This document shows, in pieces, positions 47,480 to 60,935 of a stretch of DNA of 64,000 nucleotides. Below the pieces are notes generated by a model, which saw only the letters and a program-made list of their open reading frames with translations, made no database searches and was not told the origin of the DNA. Positions within the stretch are counted from its first letter, which is position 1. Each line of letters opens with the position of its first letter. The position numbers were made by a program, and so were the translations under genes. Origin of the DNA: Plantago ovata (taxonomy: Eukaryota; Streptophyta; Magnoliopsida; Lamiales; Plantaginaceae); NCBI GenBank assembly GCA_028274465.1, contig CM051458.1, forward strand, positions 99,464,855 to 99,528,854, written 5' to 3'.

Positions 47480-49924
47480 TCAAGAACCAAGAAGTTTCTT
47501 CCATCTGGCATACCCGAAAATGAGGATAAACAGGACTATAGAAGCAGTTGTCATGATGCCAACAACACGGCCATATATGCCATCCATTTCATACAATACG
47601 CAAGGGAGATTCATACCGAATATTGCAGCACAAAGTGTTTGAAATGTTATGGCAAAGGAAACGATTGTTATCGTCAGCTGCAGCTGAATGAGTTCGTTTC
47701 TTTGGCTGTCGAGTTGGATGTTCACGTAGTCCTCGGTGTCATCTATATACTCGCGTACCTGTACATTTCACATGCTCAAGAATGTGAGGATATAAAAAGG
47801 GATTTTCTCTTTAAGTCCGATTATTGAAAACTGGAAAGTAAAAGACTCACAGACAAGATTTTGTTGAGGGTGCCATCTAATTGCGTAAAGTAGGCTTCAA
47901 GCAGCATTTCTAGGTCCTCGACATCATCGTCATACGTGTGGATGCTTACAAAGCTACTGCTCCTGGTAGAGCCAAGCCGTTGGATATCAGGTTCAGTTGA
48001 AGTAACAACATTTACTGCTAGTTCTGGGGATGAAATCTCATTCTGCTGATTCTGTATCCACTTCCGCGTCAAATACAATTGGGCCATATCTTGATTGTCA
48101 TCTAGAAGTTGCTCGATTTCATCCCTGACCTGTCCATCACAAACAGGTTGCCTGGTTCTCAGTGAGTTGTGATAAAATTCAAAGTAAAAGAAACTATAAG
48201 AGCTAGTTAGCTGCATTTCTGGATTTAGACGTGCTCCTCAGGGCTTTTGAATGCTACAACGAACCATTACAGACACAATATCGATCGATGACAATTACGT
48301 TTAAGCAAGACTGTGGAAGATTCAATTTAGAACAAGGAAGAACCCCATATCTCCAAGAGAAACTCATTGCATTGTGCAATTCAATTCTTTTTATCTTGGA
48401 TCTTGCACTTGCCTTAGAACCCCATAATTCTGTGGAGAATCTCTCACAAAAATGATCTCTTTGAAACGTCGTATTACTATTCATAAAATCATATCTGGAG
48501 AATAATCTCCTTGCAAATGCTGTGACAAACTTCTTTTTGCCCCATTAGGCCTTAGTTGAGCCTTAAAAACAACTGTCAATCTCAATCATGGATATTTGTA
48601 TAGCATGCATATGGAACCTAACAAGAGTGGACTACTGGCTACTACAGTCTACGAGAGGAAGGAATACGAAACAGAGGCTTGAGTACACCAGAAAACAACA
48701 TTAGAATTGCCTTTCTCAGGCATCAGGTATGGTGAAAGCGTTGATATGAAGAGAAAGATAGGCAGTTCCACAATGCAGTGCAAGCTGAATACAGGTGCAC
48801 CTGTAAGGTGAATATTCATATACTTATACAGAGTTATGCCATTCGAAATTATAATTTCCAGGACTCGCAAGCTCCTGCTTATTGTATCATTGAGATGCCT
48901 ATGTAGTTTTTAGACTAATCTTAATTACTACTCTATAGTGTAGGACTCTAGGATATATGAATGTGAATATGTTGACACTTTGTTGGCATAATCTCTGTAA
49001 AATCAATAAATTCTAAACTCAATCAAACAAGTCTTGTTCTCTGCATAATCAACACTAAACAAAACAGGATCATGCAATACTATCACATTCAACTAAACTC
49101 TCAGAAACGTCGGTCTTAGCATAGAAAATGAACAACTTCTTTACCTTCTGAACCCGAGCAAGCAACCGTGTAAGGTTGCTTTTCAAGCTCCTCACATGTT
49201 CCAGATTCTTAGTACTCACATCGATCGCAAGTTCATCCAAAGCAGGGTAAGCATCCCTCTCAAGTTCAGCAACACTCGTATCCAAATACGTGCAAACAAT
49301 CTCCAATGCTATCTCCAGGACCTGGAACTCAAACGGCAACTCATCTCGAAAACCTTCCCCAGGCTCAGTAAGAGATAACCACTGGCGCCCTGCTGCCAAA
49401 TGCTTAGAAGAGCCTTTATATAGCAACTGTCTCCTCAACTGATCAACAAAGGGAAGAACCTCCTGGCACAGAGGATCAAGCAACAATATCTCTTCTGCTG
49501 TAACTATTGCTCTGATAAATTCCAGGTTCACTATCATTGCCTTCTCCCTTGCTACAATCAGTAGAGTAAATACTGAACATATCTCAAATTTGAAACTGAA
49601 GTAATATAACTTGTTCGGTAAAAACGAAAGTAATTCATTTGATTGTTATAATGAACGAATAGACTTACCGAGGATAGTGGAAGATGGAGAAAAGATGGGA
49701 CCTAAGATCCTGAAATCTCTAGGTGGAATGGAAACTCGGTTGATAATCACGCTCTTGTCGCATTCCATGAGCTCAGACTGGCCTACACGGTCCATCCTCA
49801 TCCACAGGCGAGCACCGAGCGGTTTTTTCTTCACCGTGGCAGCTGATAGAGGCGGTGAAGGTGGAGGAGGGAGTATAAGTGGGGGAGCTAGCTTCTTCCT
49901 TCTCCGGAGAGTGAGCTTCCCCAT
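47480..49924 (-). CDS. MRS2/MGT-type (CorA family) magnesium transporter
   Basis: Mg2+ channel of the plant MRS2/MGT family, most like MRS2-3. Four exons: 49924-49669, 49551-49145, 48129-47851, 47758-47480, all GT-AG with consistent phases, 406 residues. The N-terminus is basic and Pro-rich ([19 protein letters not shown]). It is followed by [115 protein letters not shown] and [31 protein letters not shown] precedes the two C-terminal membrane helices. The diagnostic GMN motif (about 362-364) follows the first helix ([16 protein letters not shown]). The end RWKKLLGS is conserved. The cellular membrane cannot be read from the sequence. Confidence 0.94.
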
Positions 49925-50189
49925 TACTTGGACTGATAGTATCTTTCTACATAAAAAAAAGAGTGTATAAATGACAAGTGTGTTACCAGTAGTAGTTCAA
50001 GTGGCAAAATGGATGTGATCTTGTTCCTGGTTTCTTCTTCCACACAATGAAGATGGTAACCAGGAAAAGACTGGTTTGCTTTGTCAGTACCTAACAAGAT
50101 ACAAGGTATTGTATGTCTGTGTGTGTGTGTGATTGTCTGAAGATTTTTTCATCCACAAAATTTAATGAGCCAAAAAGGAAGAAAAATGT

Positions 50190-50263
50190 CGACCACAGTG
50201 GGAGTCGAACCCACGACCTTCTGATCCGAAGTCAGACGCGCTAATCCACTGCGCTATGCGGTC
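50190..50263 (-). tRNA. tRNA-Arg (TCG)
   Basis: Minus-strand cloverleaf: acceptor GACCGCA pairs with TGTGGTC plus discriminator G, D arm with TAGCGCAGTGGATTAGCG, anticodon stem TCTGA/TCAGA with loop CTTCGGA (anticodon TCG), T arm GTGGGTTCGACTCCCAC. 74 bases, no intron, all stems intact. A TTTTT run follows within ten bases on the minus strand, a normal Pol III terminator. Confidence 0.97.
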
Positions 50264-51774
50264 ATTTGTTGATAGAATTGGTTCGCTGTAATTAGTTTCC
50301 TAATCAAGTTGAGCCAAGTAATCGGCCCGACTCGGCTCATTCGTTAAGGTCGAGTTCGACCCTTTCGATACGATAAGGTTTTTTAGCCAAGTTCGAGTCT
50401 AAATTCAGGCTCGGCTCTTTAGGCTCGATATATCTACATGCCTTTCATACTACGGTTTATATTTTTAAGTACATCAGTTCACTTTCAATTATTTATGCTT
50501 CAATTTAGTTAGATTTTGATAATTTTATCATTTGATTTGTAATGTCCTTTATTTAACATCTTATTTCACATATGAGAGCAGAGTGCATGAAGATGAAATA
50601 AGCTTCGAGAGTTTAGAATCCCAAAAGAATTTCTCGGTGACTATAGAAGAGAAACAAATCATATAAGTAAAGAGAACAATTTTAGACGAGGCCTGACGAA
50701 CTGCTAGAGATGGTCTAAGATAATATTGAGCTGTTCAGATTGACCGGTCCAACAAGTCTCTCATCGGATTATAATTGTAGTTCTTCACTAATACACTGTT
50801 GAAGATGTTCAGCTTGGACCTTCAGATAGACCGGTCCAACAAATCTCTCATCAGATTATAATTAGAGTTCCTCACTAATACACGGTTTGTATTCCTGCTC
50901 CTTGGATGTGTTATTTGCTCGTTCAGCCATATTGAGTTTCTCCAACTATAACTTTCTCACACTGGACAAACTTTACACATGGAAATCAAATGTCTTAACA
51001 ACAAATTGCATTTCTAATAGTAATATGCACAACCTTCCTAGGATAAGGCACGGTGCTCAATTATGATCTACTAGATTTTCAAATTAATTATGTTAGAAAT
51101 TAGAAAATAAAAGTAGAAGTATAATAGTATAAAAATTACTATGTTAGTAATTAAAATATAGAAAAGTAGAAGTATAATATAAATATGTACTTTAAAATCA
51201 AATCAAATATATAGAAATTTATAAAATAATTTAAATACTCGTAAAGTTGAAATGATGATATAAATGAACGGCTAAAATCTATATACGTGTATATCTTACA
51301 TCTATAAATACATATTAAACGTCGAGTTAAATACACACATAATTAAACTGTATTTCACTTTTTAACCTATTTAAAAATAAATTATAAAGTCTAGTGTTTA
51401 TATCATCTACAGTAAAGAATCAACAAGTTTATTGTTGTACAATGTGAAAATCCCAATGTCAAACATACCCGTGCAAAATAGATGTAATTTAATTTTTGTA
51501 TTCAAAGTTTGGATGTTGTTGATAGGAAAGGCCGGGAAAGTGGATATTTATAACAACAATTAAAATAAATTTATAAGTACATTATTTCGTGGGGAAAAAA
51601 TAGTAAACAAGTACTTATTTCATCCAATTTTACATTGTGAAATTTTCATTTTTCCAGTGAAGTTATTGATACTAGAAGTCATCTTGGGACTGAATGCACG
51701 TTTTCTTAACTCACGAATTAGAGTACCACGATGGATCGATTTGTGCTAACAAAGATGGGATACATCGATATGAC
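50264..51774. other. Intergenic, no gene seen
   Basis: AT-rich. Bases about 50300-50430 are rich in GAGTTCGA and GGCTCG words; a two-copy repeat at 50735-50890 is listed separately. No coding signal. Confidence 0.4.
50735..50890. repeat. Imperfect tandem duplication, 87-bp period
   Basis: The block containing GACCGGTCCAACAA, TCTCTCATC and GATTATAATT...AGTTC is present at 50742 and 50829, followed in each case by CACTAATACAC. About 85% alike. Confidence 0.8.
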
Positions 51775-51782
51775 CCTGTAAA

Positions 51783-52271
51783 CAGTAGCGGATGTACTGG
51801 GGTGAACTTTGATAAATCCAAAGTTAGGGGGTCCAGTGACAGTACATCCGCTACTGATTCTAATTGCTTATAAAATTCAAATAACTTTAGTAGTTTACAA
51901 TGAAATGGTTTGCTAGAAAGGCATTTTTAAAGCAATTGAGGACGAGGACATCCTACAACTATTTCAGAAGATCCGACCGTGTCGGATGCAGCTGACACCC
52001 ATTAGAAAATGATCATTTTAGCCTCTCAGTCTTTTGAACAAGGTAACTAACTAATTATAGTTTTGCTGGAGGCATGTTTTGTTGTTTATTTTGTTGTTTT
52101 CTCATGAAACAGAGTTATGAATCCTGATTTTGTAACCTTTTACGAAGTGGAATGGAAAAAAAATTATCCTTTTGTTAATTTTTGTTTTATTTTATATTAA
52201 AAAATTGTTATATGATGAAAAAAAAAATTACACTACGACCCCGGTGAAAAACAGTCCTAGATTCGCCACTG
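51783..52271. mobile_element. Non-autonomous hAT element, 489 bp
   Basis: Flanked by a perfect 8-bp duplication CCTGTAAA (51775-51782 and 52272-52279). Ends are imperfect inverted repeats: left CAGTAGCGGATGTA, right complement CAGTGGCGAATCTA. No transposase. The 8-bp target and CAGTGGCG-type terminus are typical of plant hAT elements. The first 77 bases also form a hairpin with a second, exact inverted copy of the left terminus. Confidence 0.88.
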
Positions 52272-52279
52272 CCTGTAAA

Positions 52280-54545
52280 GGCGGTTGTAAAGGATTGTCT
52301 TAAGTTTCATTTGTGTTGACAAAAACTAAGAGAAGAAGAACATTGAAACAATAATTAAAATAGTACTAATGCGGAATAAATTGACCTCAAATATCAAATA
52401 AATTTTAATCTTCTGAGTTGGCTATACTACACTGCAACGATTATTATCTACCTGCTAATCTTTGATAATTTTTTCTAAATTACACTAGAGCTTCCACAAC
52501 GCAAATAAAAAGGCATCAATTGTCTAAGTCATACTCAATTCTCTGTTGTTTCTCGATAAAGAACAAATTTAGCTCTAGTGTAAGGTATTCCCTATTCCCC
52601 ACTATTTCTGAATCTTTCACTATTGAGTACGATCAAATGACCTTCTATACTCCTCTAAAAATCAACACGGACTACACCATTCCCAGTACTGCTACGATAG
52701 TAACAAAATGTACCCTACATTAGAGTAAATTATAATGCTATTCTGACCTTATGATACAGCTAACACATATACTAAAACGTAGGTAGTTTCAGCATTACAC
52801 GACAGAGTGGGATAAATAATGTAGACGATAAGTGAATCACATAAGTTAAAATCCATACATGTTGATGATGAGTTGAACACCCTAGAGCTCACATGGACGA
52901 AATCAGAATTGGATGAAGAAATCAAGAATTCAATTCAAGATTCTTGTTGCACACGTCGAGTAGTGAGAAAATGAGTTCTGGATGGCGGTTACGGTGAAAT
53001 ACAATATATATTTGAACAACAGATACTTTTTGCAATTCTTCCCCAGGTCACTACTATTTATCAATTCGCCCCTAATGCTAAAAAAAAAGAAAAAACCTTT
53101 GTATAGGTATAGGTTTGACTTCAATTTATATATCGTACAGTTTGCTGCTTAACTTAGGCGGCTGGTTATGGGAAGTTCATGGAAGTAGTTCATGGGGTGA
53201 TGAACAAAAATGTGTGTGTTGTGGTGTTTCATGTGAATTTCATGAATCAGGCTTATGCCACTATGCGGCATATGTTCATACACAATTTTCTTTTTTACTT
53301 GGCGCGTACATTACGCGCACCTGTGCACCAGGCGGTGTAATTTATGCATTTCAATATCCTTTTTTTCTATTTTGGCAAAAAAGGCATTAAAATAAATTTT
53401 AATATTTTTTAAAAATTACCAATATCCATATTTTTTTATTTCTCTACAAAAAGACACTAGTATTGCCTATTTTTCAACTATCCCTTATCAATCTCCATTT
53501 TTTATCTTAACTAAATTTAATAGCTCTCTACTTAAATCATTTTTTTCTCCTTAAAATATTAATTACCATGAAAATACAAACTAAAATTTAAATAAAATTT
53601 TTTTTAAAAAAATTGTGAACTAATAAACCAGTTGACCATAACATGTTAGTAAAGTAAAAAGCAGTTCATCAGTCAAATTTTACCAAAAAAAATTCATAAA
53701 CTGCAGTCACCACAACCAACACCCTTATCCTCTTCATGTTTTAGCCCTATCACGTCACGTCAATTCAATTTAGGTCTGAGTGTGGATTTATTTACTTAAA
53801 ATTAGTGTTGGAACGATTTATTCGATGCAGTATGTAGTATCTACCACGATTTTTATGCGTAGTACCCATTTCATTAGGTGTAGTCCACATACTTATTGAC
53901 ATATTGCAAAATATTTATAAGTTTGAGAAAATAATTGACCCTATTATTTTTATTTAACATAAAATGCTAAAATACTATAAAATTTTCATTCATAAATAAT
54001 TTATATTTCAAGTAGTAGTTAAAAGATGACAATAATATTTATATAGTAAAAAGATAAACATTGTTAAAAAGATGGCGTAACGCTAGATTGGGTGTCTGAT
54101 GTTACGCCATACTTAAAATTTGACTTAACACCACTTTCTTTTTCCATATTTTTCTTAATTTAAGTATTATTACATGGACCTAAATACAAGATTAATATGA
54201 ACTTGTAATATTTATCATTTAAAAAAAATCATCATCGGCCATTCCACCTCCCCATTTCTCTCTACATCCTCTCCATTCTTTTACATTCTCCATAAAAAAT
54301 CACCAAATTTCAAAATTGACTTTTACCGACCAAATAAATTATTGTTGAACTCTTTTTTCTTGTAGTGGTTCATGAGTAAATGTGTCCGCCCACAAGGGTT
54401 AGTTACGATTACAATATCATAATAATTTTGAATAATAATAACAATAATAATTATGAATGCAAAACTGGAATTAAGGAATGACATTTGGAAGTATACATTA
54501 ATTAATTAACTTCATAATTAATCAAGTACGTAACTAATGAATTAA
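52280..54545. other. Intergenic, no gene seen
   Basis: Very AT-rich. An open stretch at 53115-53390 is Cys-containing but matches nothing I know and has no coding context. The final 60 bases or so before 54545 are ferredoxin 3' UTR. Confidence 0.4.
54072..54110. repeat. Perfect 10-bp inverted repeat around a 19-bp loop
   Basis: ATGGCGTAAC at 54072-54081 and GTTACGCCAT at 54101-54110, GC-richer than its very AT-rich surroundings. No flanking duplication seen. Confidence 0.6.
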
Positions 54546-55103
<558 letters not shown>

Positions 55104-55114
55104 TTATTATCCTC

Positions 55115-55120
55115 CACGTG
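55115..55120 (-). promoter_or_regulatory. G-box (CACGTG) upstream of ferredoxin
   Basis: Palindromic CACGTG 114 bases before the ferredoxin ATG, near an AATAAAAG TATA-like sequence. GATAAG-type I-box sequence lies near 55140-55160. Both are common in light-regulated plant promoters; the sequence alone does not prove use. Confidence 0.5.
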
Positions 55121-55635
55121 TCCATCTCTCGTAGCTGCTCTTATCGGATTTGTTATCTTCTTCTTCTCACAAGTGTGGCTGTCACGTACTTGCTCTTGTG
55201 ATTTTCTTCTTTCTTTTTCTAGGTTATGATTTCCTCCAGTGAAAATACTTTGGTTGGTGGAGGGGGCTCGCGCGTGGTCGTGGTGATGTGGCGTTGTGTG
55301 TTTTACAAAATAATCTGGATCGATAGCTGAATTTTCCTAACCCAAACATTTTTTCTAATTTTTTTTTTGTAAATCTAACCCAAACAAACATGGATCATGT
55401 CAAATATCACTCCTTATGGCGTTGGAGCTCAATTAGAGGTATTTTAATATAAAAGTACACAAAATGTCAATCTAAAATGATGTTTTTCATGTATGATTTG
55501 TGACTATTGAGACTTTTGTTGAACATAATGAATCAAAAAAACATATAATTAGCTTGTACAAAATAGGAAATGCAAAGAAATAACGAAATAAAAAGAACTC
55601 TCTTCCTGTTTCACAAAACACATTTGCATGAAGAT
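55121..55635. other. Ferredoxin upstream flank, no gene seen
   Basis: Promoter region and AT-rich sequence up to the left LTR. No coding signal. Confidence 0.4.
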
Positions 55636-56556
55636 TGAATTCGAGGCCTGCACGGACGCAGTCTCCTTAAAGCAAAATACGCCCTCTCACTACGGTGCTT
55701 GAGACGTTGAGCGGCTGCTTCCCAAGATACAACGAATTCCGAGATCACTTAGCCGCACAAGCTAGCAATCTCCAGCGAACGAAAACTAATGCCTGGATTA
55801 TGCACAAGGGGAGAAGAAGAGAATAGAATAGGGAGGGTTTTTCTCTTCTTCTATTTCTTTGGATATCTTTCTTACATGTCTTACATCTCATATATCTTGT
55901 ATATGTTCTATATCTTTACATGTAAGTGAGACTTCTTTATATATGTGAGCATGGAGTATGTAACTTCCAAGTCCTTAAGTGCCTTTCATGTCATCTCATA
56001 AGTGTCCATCAATATAAAATATTTGGAGCATTATGGATGACAACAAATGTCATGTAAATGACAACAAATGTCATGTTAAATATTTGTAACTCCCATGAGT
56101 TACAAAAGCTAACATGGGTCAACATCCTTCTAGAAGGTCTTGAGAGGTTGAACCAGCAAAACCTCGGTTTGGTTCACATTCCATGTTCGAGGGTCGCGAT
56201 CCACTCGTACACAAATCCTCTAGTTTCGTGTACCAATCTGATCAGGATTGTACTCAACTCATCTAGCTACACCACTTGGACACCAAGTAGTAACTAGTAG
56301 ATTATAAACTAGAGACTTCACTTTTATCTCAAGCAATGTGGGACACACCCACACAAACTTCTTACTTTAAGCACTTATTTCTCACTAACCCAAAGTCCAT
56401 TATGGGTATCTAATATATCCATTCGAAACTCATACGAAGTAGCTTTCGGATATATATTACTTTATCTTAATTACTCAATAATTAAGAAATGGTCTCCAAA
56501 TAAATAAATCACAAAAGGTATTATTTATTTATCATTTTTCTTCATATTTTCCAACA
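55636..56556 (-). repeat. Left LTR (3' LTR of the copia element)
   Basis: Aligned to 60936-61855 it differs by two substitutions and one single-base indel. Starts (plus strand) TGAATTCGAGG and ends CCAACA. Confidence 0.92.
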
Positions 56557-58489
56557 ATCCCCCACATGAAGAAAACTTCATGGCACAATCCAACGATTGA
56601 TACCTGCATAGGATAGGTAGGTGTCGCCACCTTTGAACCTTCCCTTTTAAAATATACACCTTCTTTACTGGCTAACAGTAGACAGCGATGTCCTTGAACT
56701 GATCTGCCGTTTGTGTAAATGATAGTGCATACTACACAGATACTTCTCTAGCATCATTCTGTTCTCATGGTTGTGTTCATTTTGGCCGTGAAACACCGTT
56801 TTGGTTCTGCGAGAGTTTACAAGAATTTGGGATCTAATTCTTGTTGAAGCGGCCCTCACTTCACTCTAACATAGGTGATTCTCTTTTCCATGTAACTATA
56901 TTACCAATAGGAATCATTAAACCCTTGCGGTTAACCTCTTTACCTTGAGTCTCTATATAGGTGAAACCCACACAGTGAACTCCTTCCTTGATGCAATTAG
57001 GTTGTCCCTTTTGAACCTAAATCTTGGGATCTCCAGTCAACTAGGTTGGGTTTTTCCTTCGCATCAACAGTTGGTCAACGTCTTCAATCCCATTCCAAGA
57101 AGACTTTGCCACCATCTCATGACATAAAACTATAGTTAGTGTACGGATCCGCTTTATTATCTTTAGACCTCACAAGCCTAGCAAGATAATTTCAGTCATG
57201 AGAATTTGTGTAACGGGCTTATGTCTAGACTTACCGTTATACAAATTACTTTGATCTCTACCAATTACAAAATTTGTTGTACAATGCAAACTTGTTGCTT
57301 GGCACAAGTTTAGGCCAACATGGAAGACTCATATAAATAGCAACTCGGCTTTCTTTGCACCTAAGTCCAACACAATGGACTTTACTTCCATCATGGATCT
57401 TCTATAACATCTTGTTCATAGAATTTTCAAGAATTTCTCACCCCCACAGGTGAAGACATTATCCATTAGTGGATTTACAATTCTTGGAACTCGTGATCCA
57501 GTTTGCATCTACATATCTTTATCGCACAACTTGCTATTTTGAACACTTTAGCCCACAAGCCCGATAAAATCTCAAGTACTTTGGTACTTCTCGTTATAGT
57601 CTTTCGCAACTCACTTCGGGATTTTTCATGTGACGGCTTAGTTCACTCACAACAAAGGCCAAACCATGTCTTGTGCAATTTTATCAAGTCCAACAAGCTT
57701 TCACCTTTTCTAGAGTATTCAACACATGAGATACTCCTTGACCAATGTTCTTAGCAAGATATACATTTTAACCAAAGATGTTCTAGTCACTTCATGACTA
57801 TCCTTGTTAAAATTCTCCATAACCTCAACTACATGGTGAGATTAGCTCAACAACACCCATCGGTTGTTTATAGAATATCAATCCCCAAGGATTGCTTCAA
57901 CTAGACCGAAGTCCTACATATGAAATCTATATATCAACGTATCCTTCGTAGATTTGATCATCATGTCATTACTAATGATAGTCAAATCGTTTACATAAAG
58001 GTATAAAATGGGATAGCCACTTTTCAACTCTTTCATGTAAAATTACTTATCATTTTCATAAATGACAAACTCCTTTCCATCATGGCATTAGGATTTCATA
58101 TGCCACTAATTTTGTTTCAAGCCACATAAAGACTTGACCAATTTACAAATCTTCTTTTCAAGTTCACGTACAAGAAGGTCTATGGTCTTGCCATACAAAT
58201 CTCTTCTTCTAAATTATCATTTAGAGAAACCATCTATACATCCAATTCAATTGCCCAAAGTAGCAATTATCTTTCATATGGATGTTACTCTTGACACAAT
58301 CAAATTGAGTCACTATGGTCTCAACCATCTTTAGCAGTAAACTAGTATCGCTTTATGTTTATCAATAGTTCAACTTGTTTCAATTTCCCTTGAAAGACAT
58401 ACTTGGAAACTAGTAGTTTTCTTCCTTGAGGAAGATCCAATAGCCTTCGAGTATGAATTTCTCAAAATTGAATTACTTCCACTATTGAT

Positions 58490-58491
<2 letters not shown>

Positions 58492-58535
<44 letters not shown>
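58492..58535. repeat. Poly-T run of 44
   Basis: Pure T homopolymer inside the internal part of the copia element. True length is uncertain in any assembly. Confidence 0.95.
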
Positions 58536-58539
<4 letters not shown>

Positions 58540-60935
58540 CAAAGTTTTTCAACCAAGGTCTCAACCTTTTTCGCAACTTTGAGGTTCACTCTCTAGCATG
58601 TAAGTCAAGAACTTAGGATCAAACCACTGTTTCAATTCTTGCTTATTTTCTATGTTTCATTCTAATCATGTATGTCACACCATGTGACCATTTAGAAAAA
58701 TATTTTGTAACATCTTCTAAATTCATGTGGAACCACATCCACCAAGAATGAAACTTTATTCATTATCATATTCTTGTGCACATCTATAACCATAGATTTC
58801 ACCACCAAGAACTGATAAACAATATTTCTATATGCATATCCAAGTAAAATGCACTCAACAATTTCAAGTCCTTACTTAACCTTTAAAGGTAAAGGAACCA
58901 CACATCCCTACACTCACAAGTGTATCTCAAAGTGATTTTATCTTTTCATGCCTTGGCATGTAACTTACCCCCACATTTCTCGAATCATGGGAGAAGTATG
59001 GCATTTCATAATTCTTTCAAGACATTATTTCTTTCAAATGCCATTTTGGATGAAGGGGCTAAGGAGCATTAGTCTCATATTTTATGCAACTAAGTGCATA
59101 AATATAATCAAATGGCGAATCAACTTCCAAACCACGATTACTCCTATCACTTAACCTTCTTGTTATGTTTCTCAACATCCTTTTTATAGAGAACAACTTC
59201 TCCATAATTTCATTTTTACTCTTTAGAAGATGACCGTAGTGTCATCATCTACAAAAGTAATAACATTTTTTTACTACCACACATATTAAACCACACACAC
59301 ATGTATGATTTAAACCAAAGTGTTTTATTTTCTTTCCAACACAATGAAAAGAATAATTATTCAACAACATACATTCACATGTGTGAATCAAATCAAGTTG
59401 TTCCACTTCTCCTTTCAACACATTAAAAGGAACTTGACAACTTTCCTTTGCCACATTTTTCACACTTGGATGTGATCTCTATGTGCAATGATATTGAACA
59501 TTTCAAGTTAATCATTATACTCAAAATATTTAACATGTCCAAATCTTCCATTTCCAAAAGCATAAAGCAATTAGAAATTCATAGCTTTTACATTAGCTTT
59601 GTTGCTAACATCATCACATTGATTTTGAACATGCCTTTAGCAAAATAATCTTGGCCAACATAGTTATCATTAATGGTCAAAGTGATCTTTAAGAGACTCA
59701 AACAAAATACATATGTCATACTTGATTAGGAGAGAATAAATTCTTCATAATCTTATAGACACACAATACTTTGTAAAAACCAACTTTAGCCAAGATGTCA
59801 TTTCAAAATCTTGATGCCATAAAAATCTCAATTCTCTATGCACAAAGTTTTTCCAACAACCTCAATTTCGTCCAATTGAAAAAACATAGTTTTGTCAAAA
59901 TACAAATGTCTAGTAGCACTAGTTCCAATGAACCACCTCTTGGTGTTCAACATCAAAAGGTTCACCTTATGTAAAACAATACATAGGTTTCACAATCTCA
60001 TGGCCTTTGCCAATCCAATGTTAAACTCACACTCAAGAACTACACAAGCATCTATGGTGAGATAACACATGAGACCCAACATGGTCAAATGTTCATCATT
60101 TGTTAAACTCATCCACAAGAGCTACAAAAGCTTCTATGATGAGATAACTCACAAGATCCAACATGATCAAGTGCCCATAATTTTTTTTTTGAATTCACAA
60201 GTCATCTTGATGTATGAAACACATTCTCACATGGTATAATAATCAACATAACCATATTGTCACTTCTCATTTGGAACTCACAAGAATACTTTAACAAGAA
60301 TTCCACAACATGAACAAAAGTTCAACAAAACTTTTCCAAATAGTGACAACAACAAAAGCTAAAATGTAATCTCATGCCTTGTAATTCCAAAAGAATTTTG
60401 CAACAACAAACAACAATCAACAAAACAATACCAAAATCCATTTACATGGCAATTACAACATGCATACTAGTTAATCTAAGTTTCACAAGAAACTTCATCT
60501 ACTAGATTACATTTTATAAAAACTTTTAAACGCATTATACCAAATGAATCATGCTAAGCACCAATCAAAACATACCATCAAGACTTGTAAATAAAAACTC
60601 AAACAAATAACCAAAACAAGAAATACTTACTTGACATCCATTCAAGATTTTTTTCCCCAACCTTTGTGTTTGCCTATTGAGATTAGAGTATTCATGACAA
60701 TGATCCTTGCACCATGGATCAAACGAACCTTCTCAATCTCCATATTGATCCTTGCACTATGGATCAAATCAATCTTCCACAAATCATTCCGAGAATACTC
60801 CAAGTGTATATCGACAATGATTCTTTCGTCATTTCCTATCAAAGAAAACAAGCAAGTTAGTATTTTCGAATCAACAGGGATTAATCCACTCAAATCCAAG
60901 GATAAGAGAAGATTAACATTATTTTGCTTTAAGAT

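Noticed and set aside
49611..49970. Plus-strand frame over MRS2 exon 1
   Set aside because: Antisense shadow of the Pro-rich N-terminus of the transporter.
53115..53390. 91-codon Cys-rich frame
   Set aside because: No recognisable domain, no splice or promoter context, and AT-rich surroundings.
56058..56297. 79-codon frame found identically at 61358-61597
   Set aside because: It lies inside both LTRs and is identical only because the LTRs are; no known protein.
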